Positions 1-7,799 of a stretch of 38,068 nucleotides of DNA are shown here, in pieces. Each line of letters opens with the position of its first letter. Within the stretch, counting starts at the first letter, position 1. The notes under the pieces are model-generated. The model saw nothing but the letters and a program-made list of their open reading frames with translations. It had not been told where the DNA came from and searched no databases. Where the stretch lies: NCBI GenBank assembly GCA_964644375.1, contig CAZXWJ010000009.1:1-38068 (forward strand), read 5' to 3'. This stretch comes from CAYNYM01 sp964644375 (GTDB lineage Bacteria; Desulfobacterota; DSM-4660; Desulfatiglandales; HGW-15). Made by a program: the position numbers and the translations under genes.

Positions 1-975
1 GAAGTCTTTGACCTTCGGATGTTTGTTGATCTTATCAAAGAGAAGGGCGACCCCGGGCATGATGTATCCCTCTTTCGTGGTGAAAGTCTGGATGACCTTG
101 AAGAGGTCGGCCAGATCAGCGGGTGGTCTGGGAAAGAGGAGCTGGAAGCCTCCGATCCGAATGGCGGTATTCATGTTGGCCGTCATGGCGTAGGAATGGA
201 AAAGGGGCAGCACACCGACGAATCCCATCCCGGGCTTCTGCTGCCACAGGATGGCTTCGCACTGCACTGCGTTGGCGACCACATTGCGGTGTGTCAGCAT
301 GGCGCCCTTGGGCAACCCGGTCGTCCCACCGGTATATTGCAGGACCGCGATGTCGTTTGTCGGATCGATTTCAATCCGTGGGGGTTGCGGATGGGCCTCA
401 AGGAGTTTCGTCAATTTTATGACGTCCCTGGGAAACCTGCCGGTCGGTATCTTCCTGAAGGCCTTTCCCAAAAAGCGTTTCAGGATGGAAAATCCGCACA
501 AGTCGACGATATTCGTGCCTATCACGTATTCGACCTCTGTGTCGGTGAGTCCTTTTTGGGCCTCCTTGAAAACGGCATCCAGAACGATCAAGGCCCTGGC
601 ACCCGAATCCGTGAGTTGATGCTGGATTTCATAGGCTTTGTACGTGGGATTGATGGCCGTTACCGTCACGCCAAGTAGCTGACAGGCGTAATAGCTTACG
701 ACATACTGGGTGGAATTGGGCAGCATGAGGGCGCAAATGTCCCCCTTTTTGAGGCCCAGCGAAGTCAGACCCGTGGCCAGCCGTTGAACCATTTCCCAGA
801 GTCGGCGGTAGGTCGTCACAGCGTCAAGAAAAATAACGGCCGGTTTGGAACCGTATACGGATGCGGTCTGTTTTAGAAAGTCGGCAAGGGAACAATTCGG
901 ATATTCAAGGCATTTGGGTACTTGGTCCGGCCAATTTTTATACCATATACGATCTCCGAGAGATCTTTCACTCAT
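1..975 (-). CDS. long-chain acyl-CoA ligase (AMP-forming), 3' end cut by window edge
   Basis: Activates a fatty or other carboxylic acid to its CoA thioester through an acyl-adenylate. The frame is open from ATG at 975 to base 1 (325 codons), so the C-terminal domain lies outside the window. The adenylation P-loop YTGGTTGLPKGA is at residues 214-225, followed by LTHRN and by a region typical of family members (VLPLFHSYAMT). The N-terminus (MSERSLGDRIWYKNWP) resembles FadD-type long-chain ligases. The start is supported by AGGAGG at 983-988, seven bases upstream. It lies 30 bp downstream of the nucleotidyltransferase gene on the same strand and is probably cotranscribed with it. Chain-length or aromatic specificity cannot be told from this part. 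Confidence 0.9.
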   Translation of the reverse strand, partial: MSERSLGDRIWYKNWPDQVPKCLEYPNCSLADFLKQTASVYGSKPAVIFLDAVTTYRRLWEMVQRLATGLTSLGLKKGDICALMLPNSTQYVVSYYACQLLGVTVTAINPTYKAYEIQHQLTDSGARALIVLDAVFKEAQKGLTDTEVEYVIGTNIVDLCGFSILKRFLGKAFRKIPTGRFPRDVIKLTKLLEAHPQPPRIEIDPTNDIAVLQYTGGTTGLPKGAMLTHRNVVANAVQCEAILWQQKPGMGFVGVLPLFHSYAMTANMNTAIRIGGFQLLFPRPPADLADLFKVIQTFTTKEGYIMPGVALLFDKINKHPKVKDF

Positions 976-1005
976 TGTTCAGCCTCCTCAGGCAGTGGAT
1001 GTAGG

Positions 1006-1833
1006 TTATGTCGCTTCGCTCATAACCCTGTAATGCTCCTGGGCCTTGTGTAACGCCGGGAGGTCATCCAGCCCCATGACTTCGTTTTCGTCGGCAGCGA
1101 TCACGTAACCCGCATTCAGCCCGTCTGCCCGCATCAGCTCGACAAGGTCCGTCACGAAAAATTCCTCAATTTCGACTATCTTCCCCTGTCTTTCCTTCAT
1201 GACGCGATGCGGCTTTTTTTCCAGAAGGTCCAGGTATCGAACCAGTTCCTTTCTCCTGGCGGCATAGATCCCGGAGTTGCATATCGGAAGTTTGTCCTGT
1301 CTTTGTTGAGAAAATGCGTGCCAGTATTTCCATTCAATGATTTTCGTGACCTCTTTCCCGTTGACCTCAAGGACCCCGTACTGTTTCTTGTCCTCGGGGC
1401 GGAATCCCAGGACCACCAGCGGGGCCTTTTCCAGTTCCTCGATGAGGTTGAGGTAAGTCCTGTCGCGAACAAAGGGAACATCTCCCATAGTGATAATCAA
1501 TCGATCAAAGTCGCCGGTTTCGATAAAGGCCCTGGATGCCAGCAGGGCGCCTCCGGTTCCATTGAGTACGGGTTGTTCACAGTAGGTGAGACCCATATTG
1601 GCCGTGGCCTTGATGATCTCACTTTTTTTGTGGTTTACAACCAGGGCCTTAGGGCCGGGTGGGAGGTTGTCCACGATGTTGAGCAGGATGGGGCGTGCAC
1701 CCTCGTAAGGGGAGCCAGCCGGTAACAGGGGCAGCAGGGTTTTATTCCCGTCGAACCCTTTCATGCGGCTTCCCTTCCCGGCGGCCAGGATAAGTGAACC
1801 CGCGATATGATCACTATTCAAGGTGTTAGACAT
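1006..1833 (-). CDS. GlmU/MobA-like sugar-phosphate nucleotidyltransferase
   Basis: A 275-residue single-domain NTP transferase. The N-terminus carries the nucleotide-binding signature LILAAGKGSRMKG. A GlmU-like EQPVLNGTGGALL stretch follows and then the metal-binding GDVPF segment, the same order as in the uridylyltransferase half of GlmU. The left-handed helix acetyltransferase half of GlmU is absent, so it is not a complete GlmU. The substrate is unknown (a hexosamine- or hexose-1-phosphate is most likely). The ATG at 1833 has AGAGGT 11 bases upstream, a loose spacing. It lies 30 bp before the acyl-CoA ligase on the same strand. Two direct repeats and an inverted repeat lie upstream. Confidence 0.8.
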   Translation of the reverse strand: MSNTLNSDHIAGSLILAAGKGSRMKGFDGNKTLLPLLPAGSPYEGARPILLNIVDNLPPGPKALVVNHKKSEIIKATANMGLTYCEQPVLNGTGGALLASRAFIETGDFDRLIITMGDVPFVRDRTYLNLIEELEKAPLVVLGFRPEDKKQYGVLEVNGKEVTKIIEWKYWHAFSQQRQDKLPICNSGIYAARRKELVRYLDLLEKKPHRVMKERQGKIVEIEEFFVTDLVELMRADGLNAGYVIAADENEVMGLDDLPALHKAQEHYRVMSEAT

Positions 1834-1854
1834 ATTTCGAGCATACCTCTAAAG

Positions 1855-1892
1855 GCGAGTTGTCAAGAAAACGGTTAGGTGCGACTTGTCAA
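1855..1892 (-). promoter_or_regulatory. paired TTGACAA[G/C]TCGC direct repeats upstream of the nucleotidyltransferase
   Basis: On the minus strand TTGACAAGTCGC (1892-1881) is followed 26 bp later by TTGACAACTCGC (1866-1855). Each contains a consensus -35 hexamer. The second could pair with TATGCT at 1845-1840 (15-bp spacer), but that would put the transcript start at the ATG. Tandem activator half-sites are an equally good reading. Confidence 0.3.
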
Positions 1893-1900
1893 AAGAGGGT

Positions 1901-1931
1901 AATTTACAATGCTGTGAGATGAATGTAAATT
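1901..1931. repeat. inverted repeat AATTTACA-N15-TGTAAATT
   Basis: Perfect 8-bp arms (1901-1908 and 1924-1931) around a 15-base centre, about 70 bp upstream of the nucleotidyltransferase start. It may be an operator. The rest of 1932-2140 holds no gene that I can recognise. Confidence 0.35.
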
Positions 1932-2140
1932 GATTTCAGGAGAGGTCGCCTTTGTTCTGAGGCCCATCACAATCGCGCGGTCTTTTCTCAAGCAGGTTTT
2001 GGCGGTTTGCGACCTCCACGATGCTTTTTGTGTTGACCGGGTTGAGCCTTACTGATAAATAATGCGATATCGAATAAAATCGGGCTCAAGGGGTGTCGCA
2101 AGTGAAACCTTGAGGGTTTCGGTGGCGATGCCGAGAACCC

Positions 2141-3510
2141 TTACCCTTTGATCACACCCATCGGCCTAAGGCGTGCAACCTTCTTTGCCAGGCCTGCTTG
2201 GTGGACCACTTCAACAATTTGGGATACATCCTTATAGGCCTCGGGGATCTCCTCCATAAGCGTTCTTTTGCCCCTGGATTGCACAAAGATACCTTTGTCC
2301 TCCAGTTCGCGTCTAATCGCTCTGCCCTTGGATCTCTTGATAGCCTGAGATCGGCTCAAGACACGACCGGCACCGTGGCAAGTTGAGCCGAAGCTCTTGT
2401 CCAGGGCACCTTGGGCGCCTGCAAGAACATAGGAATAGGTGCCCATATCTCCGGGAATAAGGACAGGTTGACCGGCACGACGGTATATTTCCGGCACCTG
2501 AGGGTGTCCGGGAGGTAATGAACGGGTGGCGCCCTTACGGTGGACGCACAACATGACCTCCTTGCCTTCCAGCCGATGACGTTCCTTTTTTGCGATATTG
2601 TGACAGACATCGTAAACAAGCTCCATGCCAAGCTCTTTCGGGCTCAGGGAGCACAGGCCATGGCGGCTGTGTATCGTCGGCCCAGGTCCGAATTGAGGGG
2701 GGCACAGGCGAGTTGCCTGTCCGGGAGAGCAGGGCCGCTTACGGAGGCCTTTTTGCCCATCTCCTTGAGAAAATCATCGCATATCTGGTGCCCGAAACCT
2801 CTGGAACCGGTATGAAGGAATACGCTGACTTGACCTTCAAAAAGATGAAAGTCCCGGGCTATTTGTTGGTCATAGATCTGATCCACCACCTGAACTTCGA
2901 GAAAGTGGTTCCCTGATCCCAGCGTCCCCAATTGGTCAAGCCCCCTTTTTACGGCCCTGTCGCTCAGGACCGAGGGATCTGCCCCTTCCAGTGCACCTTG
3001 GTCTTCGGTTCTTTCAAGGTCCACGGGGAGCCCGAATCCTTGTTTTACAGCCCAGGCAGCGCCTCTGACGGCGACTTTGGCCTCTTCTTTTGCAGAAAGA
3101 TGGATGACTCCTCTTGATCCCACTCCGGCGGGGATATTTTGAAAGAGTGCGAAGACCAGGGTCTTGAGATAGGGCCTGATGTCATTTGCCTTCAACCGGG
3201 TTGTCATCAACCGGCAGCCGCAATTGATGTCATAACCGACGCCCCCGGGAGAGATGATCCCTTCATCCATATCGAAGGCGGCGACGCCCCCGATAGGAAA
3301 GCCGTAACCCCAGTGAATATCGGGCATGGCAAGGGAGTGCTGCCGAATACCCGGTAAGGTGGCGACATTGGCCACTTGTCGGAGGCTCTGATCCTGTTCG
3401 ATGCCCTTTAGGAGGTCCTTGCTTGTGAAAATAAGACCGGGTACGCGCATGTTCCCGCTCCGGGGAACAAGCCAGCGGAAATCATCCAGCTTTTCGAGTT
3501 TTATATTCAT
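2141..3510 (-). pseudogene. rtcB: RtcB RNA ligase, broken by an internal out-of-frame deletion
   Basis: RtcB joins 2',3'-cyclic phosphate (or 3'-phosphate) and 5'-OH RNA ends using GTP and Mn. The N-terminal part (3510-2644, 288 codons) has the metal and active-site motifs: MPDIHWGYGFPIGG, SPGGVGYDINCGCRL, GTLGSGNHFLEVQ and HTGSRGFGHQ. It then runs ...RYTAAMACAP and stops. The rest continues in another frame from about 2644 (SPKELGMELVYDVCHN) to 2141 and carries GSTCHGAGR, whose His is the guanylylated residue. Family members have about 25 residues (the FAWANRQ segment) between these two parts, and they are missing here. The two parts sum to about 455 residues against the usual 480 or so, so a deletion of roughly 75-80 bp not divisible by three explains both the gap and the frame change. 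It lies 9 bp after the intact archease gene. An assembly error is possible. Confidence 0.85.
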
Positions 3511-3519
3511 CCCGTGTCC

Positions 3520-3942
3520 TCAGACATCCATGATGACCCTGGCTTCCCAGTGGCCGACTTTCTGCGCCACTTCGATCTGATGATAGGTGATGGCTTTTAT
3601 TTCGCTGAGTATTTCATGGATTTCCGGATCAAAGGGGATCGTCCTAACGGACGCGTGAAGTCGCAACGGGGTGACGGCCTTTATTTCTACAGCGGTGACA
3701 ACAAGATGCTCGCCCTCCAGCAAGTAGAGTATTTCGCTTAGCCATCGGACCATGAGATCGTCCAGATCTTGCGCTTTGAGAGAGATCTCCAGGGCCGAAC
3801 CTTCACAGGGTAATTCACGGCCAAACATGAGGTGCATCAGGGTTCGACCAGAGTTCTCGAAAAGATCCGTGAGGTCTGTGCCTCGGATCCTGACGGCAAG
3901 ATCGGCCGTATGGTTTAGAAGGGTATAATCAGGTATCGTCAT
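3520..3942 (-). CDS. archease, RtcB cofactor
   Basis: A 140-residue protein with the archease hallmarks: an N-terminal YTLLNHTADLAVRIRG stretch, DDLMVRWLSEILYLLEGE in the middle (the acidic residues of this family help metal and guanylylation of RtcB), and ITYHQIEV near the C-terminus. Full family length. It accelerates RtcB guanylylation and permits multiple turnover. Start ATG at 3942 with AAGGA about six bases upstream. It is the first gene of a two-gene unit with rtcB, whose start is 9 bp downstream. A near-consensus promoter lies just upstream. It is odd that archease is intact while its partner is interrupted. Confidence 0.9.
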   Translation of the reverse strand: MTIPDYTLLNHTADLAVRIRGTDLTDLFENSGRTLMHLMFGRELPCEGSALEISLKAQDLDDLMVRWLSEILYLLEGEHLVVTAVEIKAVTPLRLHASVRTIPFDPEIHEILSEIKAITYHQIEVAQKVGHWEARVIMDV

Positions 3943-3986
3943 TGAGGTTCCTTGAGAGGCCGTGGTTTCAGAGATTATTTTATCTC

Positions 3987-4014
3987 ATTCTAACACGCCG
4001 GTCGGGATTGTCAA
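3987..4014 (-). promoter_or_regulatory. sigma70-type promoter for archease-rtcB
   Basis: On the minus strand TTGACA (4014-4009), a 16-bp spacer, then TAGAAT (3992-3987). This gives a start point near 3980 and a leader of about 38 bases before the archease ATG. The remaining gene-free DNA between 4015 and 4377 shows no recognisable feature. Confidence 0.5.
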
Positions 4015-4377
4015 AAACAGACTCTTCGGGAATAGCGGCCGATGATTACCCGGAGTATCTTGGACATCCATGGTGCCTGTTCGGGTCGGGTGCGGGTATC
4101 ATTATAGTCTGATGGAACGATCATTGCATAAAAATATTGACCGGAACCTGTGCAAGGTGTGGACGTTGAGAGGAAAGTAACGTTTTCGGGTTCCGGATCG
4201 TGGGCGTCAACCTATTTAACCAACCTGATTTCCCGGCCTGCAAACCGTTTCGCAAGAAGGCCATCCGCAAACGCGTGGATGGACGCTGAGCAGTTTCCAA
4301 ATCAGATAAATCATAACAGGGCCATTTATGCGGGGACATCGGCTTAATCACGGATGTATTATGATGAGGATGAAAAT

Positions 4378-4668
4378 ATGAATTGTGTTTTTTGTCGCGG
4401 GGTTTTGAAAATTAAAGGAACAGTGGGCAGGAAAGATACTTGTCCTCATTGCGATCGAGATCTGCGCTGTTGTAAACAGTGCAGATATTATGATCCAAAC
4501 GCCTACAACGAATGCAGGGAAGTCTCTGCAGAACGTATCGTCGATAAGGAAAGGGCCAACTTTTGTGACTATTTTCAAATAAGGGGTTCAAAGGGAGGGA
4601 GGAGCGGCAAATCCAACAGGACAAGGGATGCAAGAGCGGCCCTCGAAGAGCTCTTTAAGAAGAAGTAG
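4378..4668 (+). CDS. small cysteine-rich (zinc-ribbon-like) protein of unknown function
   Basis: A 96-residue protein starting MNCVFCRGVLKIKG. It has a CxxC pair near the N-terminus, then CPHCDRDLRCCKQCRYY and later single Cys residues (NECREV, NFCDYF). The pattern suggests one or two structural Zn or Fe-S sites. The C-terminus is basic (RSGKSNRTRD to FKKK). I chose ATG 4378 over the upstream ATG 4354 because GAGGA at 4366-4370 sits seven bases before it and because the Cys motif begins directly there. Conserved small proteins of this look occur in Desulfobacterota, but I know no function. It stands alone between divergent archease and convergent ubiX. Confidence 0.75.
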   Translation: MNCVFCRGVLKIKGTVGRKDTCPHCDRDLRCCKQCRYYDPNAYNECREVSAERIVDKERANFCDYFQIRGSKGGRSGKSNRTRDARAALEELFKKK

Positions 4669-4825
4669 GAAAAGCTCTCCCCTTTTATTCCTTGATCTAA
4701 CGTCTCGATGTTCCTTATCCGACATTTTCCTCTACAACCTGATGTTGCATTCGTGCCTTTCCTGAGACAGGTTCACCGGAAACGGACGCCAGGAGGAAAG
4801 GTGGGCGCCGACGTCCGAGCGGGCC

Positions 4826-5392
4826 TTATCCCTTCTCTCCCCACCTCCTGAAAAGACTGTGTTTGATGCCAAAATAGTCAAAAACCTTCCCAATGGTCTG
4901 ATCGATAATATCTTCAATGGTTTTGGGCTGATGATAAAAGGAAGGCACCGGCGGAAGGATGTGGGCGCCCATGTCCGCAGCCATGGTCATGAGTCTGAGA
5001 TGCCCCTTGTGTAGCGGTGTTTCCCTGACCAGGAGAGCCAGTTTGCGTTTTTCCTTGAGCGTGACATCGGCGGCCCTGACCAGGAGGTTTTCCGTGTAGG
5101 AATTGGCAATCCCTGAAAGGGTTTTGATCGTACAGGGGGCCACCACCATCCCTTGGGTAAGAAAGGATCCGCTGGCCAGGGACGCACCGACATCCTTGTG
5201 GTCATAGACGTATGTGGCCATGGCCTCCACTTCAGACGGTTTGTAGTCTGTTTCTATCTCAATGTTTCTCTTACCTGCCTTTGAGATGATGAGATGGGTT
5301 TCAATTTCTTGTTGTTTGAGCAATTCAAGCAGTCTCACGCCGTAAATTACTCCGCTTGCGCCTGAAATGCCGACGATAATCCTGTTTGCCAT
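4826..5392 (-). CDS. ubiX: UbiX-type flavin prenyltransferase
   Basis: Makes prenylated FMN, the cofactor of UbiD decarboxylases, from reduced FMN and dimethylallyl (pyro)phosphate. The 188-residue protein shows the flavoprotein fold signature IIVGISGASGVIYGVRLLE, then MVVAPCTIKTLSGIA, the basic LKEKRKLALLVRETPLH segment that binds the prenyl phosphate and FMN, and the C-terminal PSFYHQPKTIEDIIDQ. Length is normal for UbiX/Pad1. It starts 9 bp after the stop of the Tm-1-like gene, with AAGGAGA before the ATG, so it is the last gene of the minus-strand UbiD cluster and presumably supplies the cofactor for the UbiD protein encoded at 9190-10590. Confidence 0.93.
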   Translation of the reverse strand: MANRIIVGISGASGVIYGVRLLELLKQQEIETHLIISKAGKRNIEIETDYKPSEVEAMATYVYDHKDVGASLASGSFLTQGMVVAPCTIKTLSGIANSYTENLLVRAADVTLKEKRKLALLVRETPLHKGHLRLMTMAADMGAHILPPVPSFYHQPKTIEDIIDQTIGKVFDYFGIKHSLFRRWGEKG

Positions 5393-5401
5393 GCCGTCTC
5401 C

Positions 5402-6664
5402 TTATGCTGAGAGGATCTTTTTGAGGGCATCGACCGCCGCCCCGGCAAATTCCGGGGTATTGATGTTTGTGTCCACCTCAATGATTTCGATCTCCGGATT
5501 CAGGTTCTTCTTGAGTGCATCGATAAAGGCCTGATCGGAAGCCGGGTCATAAAGGGCGCCACCCTCCACACTCAGGGACGAGAATCCCTTAAGGGGGATC
5601 ACGAATTTTACCAGTTTCTTGTTTGGATGTTGATCGAGTTTTTTCGCGACTTCCCAGGCAATGTTTACCATTTCTTCCGGACTGGTCCTGGCCTGCACCC
5701 GAATGGCATCTTGCACCAGGAGTTTCCTGTCCGCCAATTTTTTCGACACCCAGAGAGGATCGCCTTCATCCTTGCGCTGGATAGGCCCGCAACTGATCAT
5801 ATCAAAGCCGCAGGGTGAAAGGATATAAGGCCTGCCCAGTTTGCAGCCCGCATCCAGTCTGTCAGGTCCGGCGGCCCGGTTGCCTCCTATGAGGTATTCG
5901 CTGAAACCCGCAGGCACCAGGTCAATAAAGGCTTCAAACAGGCCCTGACCGACCAGATCGCTGACTGCTTTCTCACCCAATCCTTGGGCATGAAAGGAGA
6001 CGATGTTGTAATTTTTTTCCAAAAGGTCTCTGACATAATGGGCGCCCTTGTCGCAGAAGCCGAATTCCGTAATGGCGATGGAGGGCTTCTCCTCCTTCTT
6101 GGGCGGCGTGTATCCTTCGACCATGCCGCATATGGCGCCGGCCCCGTTGATCATTAAGGATTTCACCAGGGGATTTAACCCTACGGTATCCACCACGCTA
6201 TGCATCACGGTGATATCTCTGACGCCGAAAAACTCGGCAAGGCGCTTGGCATAGGCCGGCATGGCCGCCACACTTGAAATCAGAAGTTTAGGTACTCCGA
6301 AAGGCAGGTGTTTCATGGCTGTCAGCGTAATGAATGTTCCCGTCATTCCTCCTACGGCAATCACGCCCGTGATGTCTCCAGCCTGAAAAAGCTCCAGCAG
6401 TTTTTTACCCAAACCCTCAGCCATGGCGGACGTTGCTTTGTCTCTTTCCTTGGCCAGCATTTCTCTAACGGCTTCCAGGGTCGTTCCACCGGCCTTGGCC
6501 AGGTCAGCGGAAGAGATGTCTGCCTTGAGGCAAGAATCAATGGCTCCCGTTCCTATACTGATATCGATCAGGATGGTTTTATGATTCTTTGCTTCAATAC
6601 GTTCTTTTATGAGTTGGAGCCCCTCTTCCCTTTCGTCGAGCATCCCTACCATTGCGATTGTCAT
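5402..6664 (-). CDS. Tm-1-like ATP-binding protein (UPF0261), copy 1
   Basis: A 420-residue member of the UPF0261/Tm-1-like family: an N-terminal nucleotide-binding Rossmann-like domain (IAMVGMLDEREEGLQLIKER, then GVIAVGGMTGTFITLTAMK) and a C-terminal half with a TIM-barrel-like region (SIAITEFGFCDKGAHYVRD to EIEVDTNINTPEFA). The biochemical role in bacteria is not established. The plant Tm-1 homologue binds ATP and a viral replication protein. The start ATG 6664 is preceded by GGAGGTAA. It is clearly paralogous to the protein at 7792-9015 (shared IMHSVVD and AGAICGM segments). Its position between the UbiD and UbiX genes suggests a part in the same pathway. Confidence 0.88.
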   Translation of the reverse strand: MTIAMVGMLDEREEGLQLIKERIEAKNHKTILIDISIGTGAIDSCLKADISSADLAKAGGTTLEAVREMLAKERDKATSAMAEGLGKKLLELFQAGDITGVIAVGGMTGTFITLTAMKHLPFGVPKLLISSVAAMPAYAKRLAEFFGVRDITVMHSVVDTVGLNPLVKSLMINGAGAICGMVEGYTPPKKEEKPSIAITEFGFCDKGAHYVRDLLEKNYNIVSFHAQGLGEKAVSDLVGQGLFEAFIDLVPAGFSEYLIGGNRAAGPDRLDAGCKLGRPYILSPCGFDMISCGPIQRKDEGDPLWVSKKLADRKLLVQDAIRVQARTSPEEMVNIAWEVAKKLDQHPNKKLVKFVIPLKGFSSLSVEGGALYDPASDQAFIDALKKNLNPEIEIIEVDTNINTPEFAGAAVDALKKILSA

Positions 6665-6825
6665 AGTTTACCTCCGGATTATATGTATTCACGTGTTTCT
6701 TTCGAATTCAGCTTTGTTTCATCGAGCCGGTCCTGTGCCGCGTAACGGGGTCTTCGATGCGCTGTCAAAGATCCTGTAGTGCAGGAGGGCAGTCAATTGG
6801 CTTTGCCTTTATAAAATCCATTTAG

Positions 6826-6886
6826 CTGGTGCCCATCCGGAAACGCAGTCCGGGCACGAGTGAGTTTTCAATTCTGAATGAAAACT
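6826..6886 (+). repeat. dispersed structured repeat, copy 1
   Basis: 6826-6875 matches 30837-30886 at 44 of 50 positions with no gap. It contains GTGCCC...GGGCAC (17-base interval) and then AGTTTTCA (6863-6870), loop ATTCTGAA, TGAAAACT (6879-6886), a perfect 8-bp hairpin. It lies in the 298-bp gap between the phosphatase-like gene and Tm-1-like copy 1. No coding sequence is seen in this gap. Confidence 0.7.
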
Positions 6887-6962
6887 GGCTAGATAGATGG
6901 GTCATGGTCATCTCGGTTTTTTTAAGGTGATCTCCTCCTGAATCGTTTGGATACGGTAGCGC

Positions 6963-7556
6963 TCAGTTGATGAATGTAAGGAATTTGTCCATCCCTTTAT
7001 CAAAGCATTGCTCTATGTCATTGATGTAATTGTCGGCATAGCCTTTAGGCCAGATCCAAAGGCCGGTCTTTTTATCGATTTCCGGAAATTTCATGGGATC
7101 ACCGATGTTCAAATCCTGACGCTTGGGGCCAAAAATAAATTCCTTCAGTGCCAGCACTCGGTCGGAAGCCCCTTTGTGCAAGTTGAGTAGTTCTTTTTTT
7201 AAGACCATGTCCATGACCAGGAGCAAATCAGCCTTCTGGACCATTCTCTTGGTCAGTTCCCTGGAGCGGTAGGCCGAAACATCTATGCCCTTTGTGGCCA
7301 AGTACTTGACGGCGTATATGTTGGGGCTCTTACCAAAGTAAGGCGCCACAAAGGTGACCCCCAGTTTTTTTGCATGTTCCAAGTAGGCCTTGGGAAAGAG
7401 GCCGGCCGATTCGATTTCAACCTTATCAAAGAGCTCAGGGTAACCCTTTTCCAGCCTTTGACGGAACAACGTTTCCGCGATCAAACTCCTTTCTCGATTT
7501 CCGCAGCAGACGAACAGGATGTGTTTTTTCCCTTTGGCGTTATGATTGACAGGCAT
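6963..7556 (-). CDS. low-molecular-weight phosphotyrosine phosphatase / ArsC-like protein
   Basis: A 197-residue protein of the LMW-PTP fold. Its N-terminal loop HILFVCCGNRERSLIAE holds the C-x5-R-S phosphate-binding motif. The usual second Cys of the family (CxGNxCRS) is Glu here. A candidate general-acid Asp is in IGDPMKFPE near residue 155. ADLLLVMD is the family's usual fourth strand. About 50 residues longer than classic LMW-PTP. Start ATG 7556 with AGAGGAG eight bases upstream. It lies between two Tm-1-like genes and may act on a phosphorylated small molecule or protein of this cluster. Arsenate reduction is less likely without ars neighbours. The target is unknown. Confidence 0.75.
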   Translation of the reverse strand: MPVNHNAKGKKHILFVCCGNRERSLIAETLFRQRLEKGYPELFDKVEIESAGLFPKAYLEHAKKLGVTFVAPYFGKSPNIYAVKYLATKGIDVSAYRSRELTKRMVQKADLLLVMDMVLKKELLNLHKGASDRVLALKEFIFGPKRQDLNIGDPMKFPEIDKKTGLWIWPKGYADNYINDIEQCFDKGMDKFLTFIN

Positions 7557-7577
7557 GGATCAAACTCCTCTATGCGA

Positions 7578-7799
7578 TCATTCGATCTTTCCTTCCGCCT
7601 TGAGTCTTTCCGTTATCATCTTGGCCATAGCCTTGTTGGCGACCTTGACGCTTTCCCCTGCCTGGACCGGGGCATTCTTGTCAGGACTCAGCCTGGCAGT
7701 TGTCTCCCAGTAATCGGAGAGAATCGTTTTTTCAAAACTCCTTTCTAAGGTGCCGATCTGCTTCTCCAGGGTCGTAGGGTGCCGGCGCCTATCAAATTT
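7578..7799 (-). other. open frame with coding character but no usable start (possible small-protein remnant)
   Basis: Between two genes of the cluster, a 73-codon frame ends at TGA 7580-7578 and is open back to TGA 7802-7800. The encoded sequence (LEKQIGTLERSFEKTILSDY, later AGESVKVANKAMAKMITERL) looks like genuine protein and uses the same codons as its neighbours. Yet there is no ATG, GTG or TTG with a ribosome site that would give more than about 20 residues. Reading through the TGA at 7802-7800 would reach an ATG at 7838 inside the previous gene. Alternatives are a CTG start, a decayed gene, or a sequencing error. Confidence 0.35.

Noticed and set aside
19..678. Long plus-strand open frame at the left edge
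   Set aside because: It is antisense to the acyl-CoA ligase, whose minus-strand translation has clear family motifs.
4121..4351. Short open frames on both strands upstream of the small Cys-rich gene
   Set aside because: No start signals, no protein-like composition and overlapping in opposite directions.
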